A DNA stretch of 64,000 bases from assembly GCA_963715565.1 (NCBI GenBank), contig OY970256.1, positions 4,712,001-4,776,000 of the forward strand, in the 5' to 3' direction. Below, in pieces: positions 1-6,460 of the stretch. Each line of letters begins with the position of its first letter. The stretch's first letter is position 1. The DNA is from JACVRN01 sp963715565 (GTDB lineage Bacteria; Acidobacteriota; Blastocatellia; Pyrinomonadales; Pyrinomonadaceae). Made by a program: the position numbers and the translations under genes. The notes beneath the pieces were generated by a model, which was not told the DNA's origin, ran no database searches, and saw only the letters and a list, made by a program, of their open reading frames with translations.

Positions 1-353
1 GGGTGGAGTGTCTTGTTATGAACGAACGTCGAACCGCTCTCCAGAGGCGAGCATGAATTGGTTGTCTTGAGGTTGGGCGAGGGGTCGGGTCGTCACTAAA
101 CTATGTTCTCCAGGACTAACCAAATCGCTGCGAGCGTAGAAAAGATGATGAGAAGGATTAAGATAATGCTGCTCAGCTTGTGCCAGAGCCTTCTATACGT
201 TCTCACAGCGTGAGAGTCTATCAAGAGAGACGGCAACTCTCAATGTTTTTTCTTCTCCGGCGGTATGTCCGTTTCCAATCGAATTCACCGCAGAGGACGC
301 GGAGGACTCGCAGAGAAAAGATGGCTGTTTGTGTAATGAGAAGATGACAGACA

Positions 354-522
354 GTCATTAGCTCCGTAGGAGCGAGGATGTTTATAGCTTGATTGTCATC
401 ATTAAATAACAAGCTCCGTAGGAGCGGCATGTGCTTCTGCCATGACATGCCGCTCCTACGGAGCTTGTCTCCATCTGTTATCTGCTAACTATAAACATCC
501 TCGCTCCTACGGAGCTAATGAC
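354..522. repeat. REP/REPIN-like nested palindrome, copy 1
   Basis: Outer arms 354-387 and 489-522 are perfect 34-base inverted repeats. An inner pair, 409-432 and 445-468, is a perfect 24-base inverted repeat. All four arms contain GCTCCGTAGGAGCG or its complement, itself a small palindrome. The outer arms add a GGATGTTTATAG tail and the inner arms a GCATGT tail. Related copies lie at 33178-33340 and 41052-41229. The layout (two head-to-tail REP units in mirror image) is typical of REP/BIME elements mobilised by RAYT transposases. No RAYT gene is in this window. Confidence 0.85.
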
Positions 523-612
523 GATTTGCACCTTCCTCTCTCTCCTCCCGTTATTTATTCTCTCGGCGGTGAATTTTAATTAAAACTGAGCGCTACCAAT
601 TTACGTATGGTG

Positions 613-641
613 TTGACGAATCTTGTGTTCCTTAATAATAT
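613..641 (+). promoter_or_regulatory. sigma70-type promoter of padR
   Basis: TTGACG (613-618), a 17-base spacer and TATA-type box TAATAT (636-641) make a near-consensus promoter. The expected transcription start is near 647-649, on top of the ATG at 648. The mRNA would therefore be leaderless or nearly so. The GTG at 642 lies upstream of the likely transcription start. Confidence 0.65.
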
Positions 642-647
642 GTGTCT

Positions 648-1001
648 ATGGCATATATAGGCTCACATATTCTGGACCGCGAGTTGAAGAAGGGCAGTGC
701 CGAGTTGTTGATTCTTTCGCTGGTTGAAGACCAGCCCCGGCACGGTTACGACATCGGCAGCTTGATCGAGCAGCGCTCGCGCGGCGTGCTGCGTTTCAAT
801 GTCGCGTCGCTTTACCCGCTCCTTTATCGCCTGGAGAATCGCGGCTGGATTCAGGGCCGCTGGGTGGAGAAGGCGGGCCAAAGGCGGCGTCGTTATTACC
901 GCTTGACGGCGGAAGGCAAAAAAATCCTGGCGGCGCAGCGTAGTAGCTGGCGGGAGTTTGTGGAGGCGGTCAATCGCATCACGGGAATGGAACATGCCTG
1001 A
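648..1001 (+). CDS. PadR family transcriptional regulator
   Basis: Small DNA-binding regulator of the PadR family, which normally represses an adjacent transporter gene. The protein of about 117 residues is almost entirely the winged helix-turn-helix: the ELLILSLVEDQPRHGYDI helix, the LYPLLYRLENRGWI recognition region, then a wing with RRRRYYRLT and a closing helix. I chose ATG 648 rather than GTG 642 because a strong promoter ends at 641 and no Shine-Dalgarno sequence is present, which points to leaderless translation. The gene overlaps the permease start by 8 bases, so the two are translationally coupled. PadR plus ADOP permease is a hallmark arrangement of Acidobacteria. Likely autoregulated through the promoter it sits on, which is inference. 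Confidence 0.9.
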   Translation: MAYIGSHILDRELKKGSAELLILSLVEDQPRHGYDIGSLIEQRSRGVLRFNVASLYPLLYRLENRGWIQGRWVEKAGQRRRRYYRLTAEGKKILAAQRSSWREFVEAVNRITGMEHA

Positions 1002-3693
1002 CTGGAAAGAAGAGATTAGAAAGCGACTGGCGGGGCTCAAGCTCCGGCCCACGCGTGAGGCCGAGATTATAGAAGAGCTGGCCCAGCACCTGGACGACCT
1101 CTATGAGGAGTCGCTACAGGGCGGCGCGACCGAAGAGGAAGCTTATCAAGCGGCGCTGCTCGAATTGACTGAGAGCGATTTGTTGGCGCAGGAACTGCGA
1201 CGGGTCGAGCGTCCCGTTCGGCAGGAGCCTGTAGTGCCGGGGACCAGAAGGAGAATCAACGTGTTAGGAGATGTCTGGCAAGACTTACGCTACGGCCTGC
1301 GTATGCTGTGGAAGAACCCCGGCTTTACCATCGTCGCCGTGATTGCTCTGGCTTTAGGGATTGGCGCGAACAGCGCGATTTTCAGCGTCGTCAATACGGT
1401 CCTGCTGCGCCCGCTTCCTTATAAAGACCCGGAGCGGCTCGTGATGGTCTGGGAGGACGCCGCCAAACGCGGGTTTCCACGCGACACGCCTGCCGTAGCC
1501 AACTACATTGACTGGCGTGATCAGAATCAGGTCTTTGAAGGGATGGCGGCGCTTGCAGACGTGAGCGTTAACCTGACGGGCACGGGCGAGCCTGAAAGAA
1601 TTGATGGCCGTCGCATCTCTGCCAACCTCTTTCCCCTGCTCGGTGTGGAGCCGCTCATGGGCCGCGCGTTCCTGCCTGAAGAAGATCAACCCGGCACGAA
1701 TCGCGTGGTCGTCCTCAGCCACGGTTTGTGGCAACGCCGGTTCGGCTCAGACATAAATATTATAGGGAAGCCCCTGACCTTGAACGGCGAAAGCTACAGG
1801 GTCGTCGGCGTCATGCCGCCGCACTTTCGCTTTCCCAGCCGCGAGGTCGAATTGTGGATTCCCATAGCCTTTACCCCGCAGGAAGCCGCGAGTCGTGGAA
1901 GACACTACCTGCAAGTTCTAGCTCGACTCAAACAAGGTGTGACGCTCGAACAGTCGCAGGCGGAGATGCAGGCCATCGCAGCCCGCCTGCAACAGCAGTA
2001 TCCGGACCAGAATACTGGCCTCGGCGCTGTCGTCACTCCGCTGCATGAACACGTCGCTGGCGACATCAAGCCAGCTCTACTCGTATTACTGGGCGCGGTC
2101 GGTTTTGTATTACTGATAGCCTGCGCCAACGTCGCCAACCTACTTCTGGCGCGCGCCGCTGTGCGACAAAAAGAGATTGCCGTTCGCATAGCTTTGGGCG
2201 CGAGCCGCCTGCGTCTCGTCCGGCAATTTCTGACGGAGAGCGTTTTACTGGCTGTGCTCGGAGGCGGCGTAGGGTTGCTGCTGTCCGTGTGGGGAGTAAA
2301 TCTGCTGAAAACTTTTATCCCCGCAAACATTGCTCAAGCCAAAGACATCACGATTGATGCAAAGGTGCTGGGCTTCACCCTGCTGGTCTCGTTGCTGACG
2401 GGGCTCGTCTTCGGCTTAGCCCCGGCCATGCAGGCATCAAACTTCAATCTTAACGAAACGTTGAAAGAAGGCGGCAGGGATTCCGTCGCGGGAAGTCGCG
2501 GCAATCGCATTCGCGCGATGCTGGTCATAGCAGAAGTCGCCGTCTCGCTCATCCTTCTCATCGGCGCGGGACTGTTGATTAATAGCTTCATGCGCCTGCG
2601 TAATGTTGATCCGGGTTTCCGCACGAACAACCTGTTGACGATGAGCGTCGTGCTCCCGCAGCAGAAGTATCCTGACCAGGCGCGGCGCGCGGCCTTTTAT
2701 ACAGAGCTGGTACGCCGCGTTGAAGCTCTGCCCGGTGTTAAATCAGCCGCCGTCACTAACTGGATTCCTTTAGTTCGACAGGGCGATTCCACGAGCTTCA
2801 GCATAGAGGGACGTCCGGACCCCGGCCCCAGCCAGAGACCATCTGTGGTGACCAGAGTCATACATCCACACTATTTTCAGACGATGGGCATTTCGCTCTT
2901 GCAGGGGCGGGAGTTCGGCGGGCAAGACAGAATCGATTCACCTGCGGTCGTGGTCATTAACGAAACGATGGCACGCCGCTTCTTTCCCGGTGTAGACCCT
3001 TTGGGCAAGCGCATCACAATGGGCAACCCCGCTTCTGCTAATCCCGATGACTGGTTAACAATTATCGGCGTGGTGAAGGACGTGCGGCAGTTCGAGCTTG
3101 TTGCCGACCCGAAGACGCAGATGTACCTCTCATACGAGCAGGCCGAATTCTTCGCGCCGCGCAACCTTGTCGTCAGCACAGATGTAGAGCCGCTCAGCCT
3201 GGCGTCTGCGGTGCGCAGGACCGTGTGGGAAATAGATAAAGACCAGCCGGTCTCAAATATCAGCACGATGGAAGACGTCCTCTCCGAATCGGTCGCGCGC
3301 CAGCGTTTCAGCATGCTCCTGCTGGGCATCTTCGCTGCCCTGGCGCTCGTTCTGGCGGCGGTCGGCATCTACGGCGTGATGAGCTACTCGGTGGCGCAGC
3401 GCACGCATGAGATAGGCATACGCATGGCCTTGGGCGCGCAGAAAAGCGACGTGCTGAAGCTTGCGGTCGGGCACGGATTAAAGCTCGTCCTGATTGGTGT
3501 CGCGATTGGCCTCGTCGCGGCCTTCGTCTTAACCCGCGTGATGGCGAGCCTCCTTTTCGGAGTCAGCGCCACCGACCCGGTCACCTTTATCACCATCTCG
3601 CTCGTGCTCATTAGCGTAGCCCTGCTCGCGAGCTACATCCCAGCACGCCGTGCTACCAGGGTCGATCCCATGATTGCCCTGCGATATGAATAA
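994..3693 (+). CDS. ADOP-type MacB/FtsX permease
   Basis: Inner-membrane protein of 899 residues belonging to the acidobacterial duplicated orphan permeases. These are MacB/FtsX-like membrane subunits without a dedicated ATPase gene beside them. Residues 1-75 form a charged helical prefix (HAAS-like). A transmembrane helix lies near 110-132 (FTIVAVIALALGIGANSAIF), followed by a MacB periplasmic core, an FtsX block near 370-490, a second periplasmic core, and a C-terminal FtsX block ending RRATRVDPMIALRYE. The doubled FtsX architecture is the family signature. ATG 994 is chosen because MPDWKEEIRKRL is the conserved family start. Transported substrate is unknown; macrolide-export style function is only by homology. 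No ATP-binding partner is encoded in the window. Confidence 0.9.
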   Translation: MPDWKEEIRKRLAGLKLRPTREAEIIEELAQHLDDLYEESLQGGATEEEAYQAALLELTESDLLAQELRRVERPVRQEPVVPGTRRRINVLGDVWQDLRYGLRMLWKNPGFTIVAVIALALGIGANSAIFSVVNTVLLRPLPYKDPERLVMVWEDAAKRGFPRDTPAVANYIDWRDQNQVFEGMAALADVSVNLTGTGEPERIDGRRISANLFPLLGVEPLMGRAFLPEEDQPGTNRVVVLSHGLWQRRFGSDINIIGKPLTLNGESYRVVGVMPPHFRFPSREVELWIPIAFTPQEAASRGRHYLQVLARLKQGVTLEQSQAEMQAIAARLQQQYPDQNTGLGAVVTPLHEHVAGDIKPALLVLLGAVGFVLLIACANVANLLLARAAVRQKEIAVRIALGASRLRLVRQFLTESVLLAVLGGGVGLLLSVWGVNLLKTFIPANIAQAKDITIDAKVLGFTLLVSLLTGLVFGLAPAMQASNFNLNETLKEGGRDSVAGSRGNRIRAMLVIAEVAVSLILLIGAGLLINSFMRLRNVDPGFRTNNLLTMSVVLPQQKYPDQARRAAFYTELVRRVEALPGVKSAAVTNWIPLVRQGDSTSFSIEGRPDPGPSQRPSVVTRVIHPHYFQTMGISLLQGREFGGQDRIDSPAVVVINETMARRFFPGVDPLGKRITMGNPASANPDDWLTIIGVVKDVRQFELVADPKTQMYLSYEQAEFFAPRNLVVSTDVEPLSLASAVRRTVWEIDKDQPVSNISTMEDVLSESVARQRFSMLLLGIFAALALVLAAVGIYGVMSYSVAQRTHEIGIRMALGAQKSDVLKLAVGHGLKLVLIGVAIGLVAAFVLTRVMASLLFGVSATDPVTFITISLVLISVALLASYIPARRATRVDPMIALRYE

Positions 3694-3756
3694 GAGAGCT
3701 GGCGTTGTTAGAGGCTTAACATTGACCGGTTGGCGCAATAGAATTATTGTTGGGGA

Positions 3757-3945
3757 GTGAAGGTAAGAGACCTCGTTAAGCTGATTGAAAAGGATGGCTG
3801 GTATTGGGTAAGAACTAAAGGCAGCCATCACCAGTATAAGCATCTGACGAAGCCGGGTTTGGTTACGGTTCCCGGTAATCCGGGCGACGATCTGGCGGTT
3901 GGCACATTGAACAATATCTTGAAGCAGGCAGGGTTGAAGCCATGA
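3757..3945 (+). CDS. hicA: HicA-like toxin (mRNA interferase)
   Basis: Protein of 62 residues with the HicA/YcfA dsRBD-like fold. It has the N-terminal LVKLIEKDGW helix, the GSHHQYKH segment carrying the catalytic histidine, and PGNPGDDLAVGTLNNILKQAGL at the end. HicA toxins cleave mRNA and are neutralised by the partner HicB. The start is a GTG preceded by GGGGAG; no ATG fits. The stop overlaps the HicB start by 4 bases (ATGA), giving toxin-first order and translational coupling. It opens a run of small same-strand genes separated by attC-like sequences, as expected for toxin-antitoxin cassettes. Confidence 0.88.
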   Translation: MKVRDLVKLIEKDGWYWVRTKGSHHQYKHLTKPGLVTVPGNPGDDLAVGTLNNILKQAGLKP

Positions 3946-4157
3946 AAAAGTATTTAATTATCGTGGAAGAGACGGAGACCGGATACTCGGCTTATTCTCC
4001 CGATGTCCCGGGCTGTGGCTCAACCGGAAAAACCAAAGAAGAGGTTGAGCGAAACATCCAGGAGGCAATCGAATTTCATCTGGAAGGTTTGCGGGAAGAA
4101 GGCTACGAAATTCCAGAACCGAGCAGCTATTCCTCCTATGTCGAAGTTGCAGCCTAA
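3942..4157 (+). CDS. hicB: HicB-like antitoxin
   Basis: Protein of 71 residues with the partial RNase H-like HicB fold: an N-terminal beta strand KKYLIIVEETETGYSAYSPD, the conserved DVPGCGSTGKTKEE motif, then the helix VERNIQEAIEFHLEGLREEG. It lacks the C-terminal DNA-binding extension found in longer HicB proteins, so operon autorepression is not assured. It overlaps HicA by 4 bases and should form the neutralising complex with it. An attC-like sequence begins 8 bases after the stop. Confidence 0.88.
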   Translation: MKKYLIIVEETETGYSAYSPDVPGCGSTGKTKEEVERNIQEAIEFHLEGLREEGYEIPEPSSYSSYVEVAA

Positions 4158-4164
4158 AGCCTCA

Positions 4165-4260
4165 CCCGACAACTCATTCAAGCCCCGACCGCACGGATAG
4201 CTTCACTTTCATCATTCTCTTGTTACCTCCGGCTCGAATGCTTTATCCTCGCGGCGTGCC
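4165..4260 (+). other. attC-like cassette site S1
   Basis: Begins CCCGACAACTCATTCAAGCC, very like the left half of integron attC sites (RYYYAAC then ATTCAAGC). It contains GGATAGCTTC and CTTTCATCAT in the middle and ends with GAATGCTTTATCCTCGCGGC. The same order of blocks recurs at 5756-5845 and partly at 6309-6405, 27841-27906 and 29990-30060, always between small same-strand genes. The terminal GTTRRRY box is not clear here. Confidence 0.5.
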
Positions 4261-4313
4261 GAGTCGCGCGTGGGTGTTGCTTCACCTGGAAAGAATCGTA
4301 GAAAGGTATTGAC

Positions 4314-4622
4314 ATGCTTGATGGAGAAAGATGTGTTCGCTGCCGGGAATATTTTAAGTTTGAAGAACTGACAGCCGGGCCTGACGGCTTTGGAATCTGC
4401 GCCGCTTGCGCCGTACAGATTGATCCTTCGACGGAGGCGAAACGCTCGTGCCCGGTGGACGGTGCGGTCATGGAAAAAGATAAGATTCAGCGATTTGTGA
4501 TTATCGATCGTTGCCCTCAATGCAAAGGCGTGTGGTTGGACGGAAACGAGCTTGATGTAATTCGTAAACAGGCGAGCGAACAATTCTATTACGGCTTAAT
4601 GGTGGGTATTGCTATCTTATAA
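4314..4622 (+). CDS. TFIIB-type zinc-ribbon protein
   Basis: Protein of 102 residues with two zinc-binding sections. The first, CVRCREYF...CAACAV (residues 7-33), is a four-cysteine knuckle. The second, CPVDGAVMEKDKIQRFVIIDRCPQC with trailing GVWLDGNELDVI, is the zf-TFIIB signature seen in many small bacterial proteins of unknown role. The C-terminus is a short hydrophobic stretch (YYGLMVGIAIL). It is flanked by attC-like sequence upstream, consistent with a cassette gene. A cytoplasmic nucleic-acid or protein-binding function is plausible, but the biochemical role is unknown. Confidence 0.75.
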   Translation: MLDGERCVRCREYFKFEELTAGPDGFGICAACAVQIDPSTEAKRSCPVDGAVMEKDKIQRFVIIDRCPQCKGVWLDGNELDVIRKQASEQFYYGLMVGIAIL

Positions 4623-4643
4623 AACCGGGTCACGATAAAAAGA

Positions 4644-4949
4644 ATGCTTGAGCAGAAAGAAACTCGATTACGAGGCCCGTTCGCGCGCATCCTGCTCGTG
4701 CTCACAATCGCGGTCTGCCTGCTTGCCGCTGCCACTGGACTCTACGGAGTTTACAACTTCCCGGATGCTCCAATCAGGCAGACGGGGAGCGGGTACGTGG
4801 GCAAAGGCGGGAAGCCTCATACACGAGAGGAGTTCGAAAGATTCATCCTCTGGCAACAAGTCATGTTTATAGTCTTCCCCTCTGCCTTCGTGCTCGGGTT
4901 CGCCTTTGCGATAACGGATTCCGCGAAGCGCCGCAAACGTCCATCATAA
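4644..4949 (+). CDS. small two-helix membrane protein, unknown function
   Basis: Not recognised. The 101-residue product has a transmembrane helix at about residues 12-36 (ARILLVLTIAVCLLAAATGLYGVY). A soluble loop of about 40 residues with GSGYVGKGGKPHTREEFERF follows, then a second helix near 72-92 (MFIVFPSAFVLGFAFAI), and it ends with a basic tail SAKRRKRPS. It starts 21 bases after the zinc-ribbon gene and may share its transcript. An attC-like left half follows at 4985. Probably a membrane-inserted cassette product. Confidence 0.6.
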   Translation: MLEQKETRLRGPFARILLVLTIAVCLLAAATGLYGVYNFPDAPIRQTGSGYVGKGGKPHTREEFERFILWQQVMFIVFPSAFVLGFAFAITDSAKRRKRPS

Positions 4950-4984
4950 GAGACCGACAGCGCAGAACCGTATGGATTAAGCGC

Positions 4985-5012
4985 CGCCCAACAACTCGTT
5001 CAATCCATCGCC
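4985..5012 (+). other. attC-like left half S2
   Basis: GCCCAACAACTCGTTCAATCC matches the attC left-hand consensus RYYYAAC followed by the TTCAA block almost exactly. The right half is not clearly visible between here and 5158, so the site may be truncated or diverged. Confidence 0.45.
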
Positions 5013-5158
5013 AGCGCGCAAGCGACAACTCGAACGAGCAAAGAATGTTGATGAAAGAAATGCTATCGAGGCATCGCTTTGATTCGAGCCGGAGGCTTCC
5101 GAATTGTGAAATGTCCACGGAGATTTGAGGTAAAATAAGGCTGAGGAATAAAATTCCG

Positions 5159-5353
5159 ATGAGAAATATTTTAGTCAAAAAGATTTCATTACATGAACGG
5201 GACGGCGACGGTGAGTTGAAGGATAAATCCCCTCAACAATTGATCGGCATGATGTGGCAGTTAGCTCTTAACGCCTGGTCCTTTAAGGAAAATCTGAATG
5301 TTGAACCCAGACTTCAAAGACATGTTGTCATGCTTAAAAGACGAAGAGGTTGA
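5159..5353 (+). CDS. small partner protein of nucleotidyltransferase
   Basis: The 64-residue product has a basic N-terminus (MRNILVKKISLHE), the segment PQQLIGMMWQLALNAWSF and a C-terminal RLQRHVVMLKRRRG. Small proteins of this pattern commonly precede the nucleotidyltransferase type encoded next, with overlapping frames. I recognise the pattern but know no established function, possibly an antitoxin-like partner. The gene overlaps the nucleotidyltransferase start by 56 bases in another frame, so the two are coupled. Start is ATG with a weak upstream AATAAAATTCCG context and no strong Shine-Dalgarno. Confidence 0.6.
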   Translation: MRNILVKKISLHERDGDGELKDKSPQQLIGMMWQLALNAWSFKENLNVEPRLQRHVVMLKRRRG

Positions 5354-5756
5354 TTTCATTATTGTCGGCGCTTACGCCCTTGCCGCACATGGATTCCCCC
5401 GTGCCACAGGCGACATGGATATTTGGGTCAGGAATAATTTCGAGAACGCACAAAAGATAATACGCGCATTGGTGAAATTTGGTGCGCCGGTTTCCCACCT
5501 CTCCGAAGATGATTTTACTGCTCCTGATGTAATCGTTCAGCTTGGCGTCGAGCCAGCCCGGATTGATCTGTTGACAGGCATTGACGGAGTTGAGTTTGAT
5601 GAAGCCTGGCAGAACAAAGTCACTATTGAGATCGATAAGCTGGAAGTAGATATTCTTTCGAAAGAAGATTTGCTAAGGAACAAATTAGCCGCAGGTCGAG
5701 ACAAGGATCAGGGTGATATAGCCTGGCTGGAAAAAAATCGACGCGACGAATCCTAG
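5298..5756 (+). CDS. MNT-type nucleotidyltransferase
   Basis: Protein of 152 residues with the minimal nucleotidyltransferase fold. FIIVGAYALAAHGFPRATGDMDIWV contains the GxxAxxxHG helix and the DxD metal site (D-M-D near residue 38-40). A third acidic position lies in EPARIDLLTGIDG. It ends with LEVDILSKEDLLRNKLAAGRDKDQGDI, the K-x-x-A-x-R-x-K-D region typical of AbiEii/DUF6036-like enzymes. Such proteins transfer AMP or other nucleotides to proteins or tRNA, often as toxin or abortive-infection components. The substrate here is unknown. Translationally coupled to the small upstream partner. Confidence 0.8.
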   Translation: MLNPDFKDMLSCLKDEEVDFIIVGAYALAAHGFPRATGDMDIWVRNNFENAQKIIRALVKFGAPVSHLSEDDFTAPDVIVQLGVEPARIDLLTGIDGVEFDEAWQNKVTIEIDKLEVDILSKEDLLRNKLAAGRDKDQGDIAWLEKNRRDES

Positions 5757-5845
5757 CGACTCATTCAAGCGCGAGCGCAAGGATAGCTTTCCTTTCATCG
5801 TCATCTTGTTCCCACATGTTGAATGCTTTATGCTCGGCGCGTGTG
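5756..5845 (+). other. attC-like cassette site S3
   Basis: Starts right at the stop of the nucleotidyltransferase gene: GCGACTCATTCAAGCGCGAG, then GGATAGCTTTCCTTTCATCG, then GTTGAATGCTTTATGCTCGG. It matches S1 block for block over about 90 bases. The CATTCAA near the left and TTGAATG near the right are complementary, so the single strand could fold as attC sites do. Confidence 0.5.
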
Positions 5846-5878
5846 AGAGAAGCATTAGCTGCTACGGAGAGTTTAGTT

Positions 5879-6277
5879 ATGAACACTGTTGGATTGAACC
5901 ATTTTAATATCACGGTGCCGGATGGGATGCTTGAGAAGGTGCGGGACTTTTATGTGGAGGTCCTGGGGCTTGTGGTTGGGGACAGGCCGGGTTTCAGGCG
6001 CAGGGGTTTTTGGCTGTATGCGGGAAACGAGCCGCTTGTTCATCTGTCGGCTTGCGACCCGGAAGATGACAGGGCCGGTGGTGAAACGGGGTTGAGCTTT
6101 CTGGACCACGTAGCTTTCTCTTGTGAAGGGTTGATGGGATTGATTGAACGTCTCAAACGCTTGAGCATCCCTTACGAGGTGATAGAGATTCCTTCGCTTG
6201 AACAGCTTCAGGTCTTCGTGCGCGACCCGGTTGGACTGGGCGTCGAGCTAAACTTCGTCAACGAGTCTCTGGCATGA
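5879..6277 (+). CDS. VOC (glyoxalase-fold) family protein
   Basis: Protein of 132 residues with the vicinal-oxygen-chelate fold. It has an initial GLNHFNITVPDGMLEKVRDFYVEVLGL beta-alpha unit containing the first metal-ligand histidine, a central HLSACDPEDD strand, a second half starting FLDHVAFSCEGL with another histidine, and a final QVFVRDPVGLGVELNF with the ligand-position glutamate. The H/H/E pattern suggests a metal-dependent dioxygenase, lyase or resistance protein, but substrate cannot be assigned. ATG 5879 starts the conserved domain; upstream in-frame codons overlap the attC-like site and are not family sequence. Confidence 0.8.
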   Translation: MNTVGLNHFNITVPDGMLEKVRDFYVEVLGLVVGDRPGFRRRGFWLYAGNEPLVHLSACDPEDDRAGGETGLSFLDHVAFSCEGLMGLIERLKRLSIPYEVIEIPSLEQLQVFVRDPVGLGVELNFVNESLA

Positions 6278-6308
6278 ATAAGATAATGTAATCGAACGCA
6301 AGCTGCTC

Positions 6309-6405
6309 CCAGCATCTATTCGACCCGCCGCCTCGTAGAGCATCTCTTTCAACCTTATTCTTTACAAATGTGAGTTGCATGCTTCATGCTCAGCGCAGTT
6401 CAGGC
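6309..6405 (+). other. degenerate attC-like site S4
   Basis: GCATCTATTCGACCCGCCGC resembles the left half seen at 29990 with a short deletion. GAGCATCTCTTTCAACC occupies the central block and TTGCATGCTTCATGCTCAGCGCAGTTC the right block. More diverged than S1 and S3; probably a decayed copy marking the end of the first cassette cluster. Confidence 0.35.
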
Positions 6406-6460
6406 CAGAATTGGGCTGCTTTGTGACTCTAACGTAGTAGATAAAAATCAGGAGAGCTGG

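Larger units (their letters stand above)
1..647. other. non-coding lead-in with repeats
   Basis: I see no convincing gene in this stretch. Positions 1-280 hold nothing I recognise. From about 281 there is a half-copy of a repeat built on ACCGCAGAGGACGCGGAGG, with its counterpart (CTCGGCGGTGAATTTT) near 562-578. Between them lies a complete nested palindrome, 354-522, listed separately. The last 35 bases carry the promoter of the PadR gene. Confidence 0.6.

Noticed and set aside
221..448. Minus-strand frame over the first REPIN
   Set aside because: Its codons are those of the palindrome arms, so it is repeat-derived and not a gene.
1728..2048. Other frames inside the ADOP permease gene
   Set aside because: Shadow frames in a GC-rich coding region, no ribosome binding site or motif.
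3757..6405. Complete mobile integron
   Set aside because: No integrase gene and no attI seen, and several attC-like sites lack a clear GTTRRRY end. Only a cassette-cluster hypothesis is supported.
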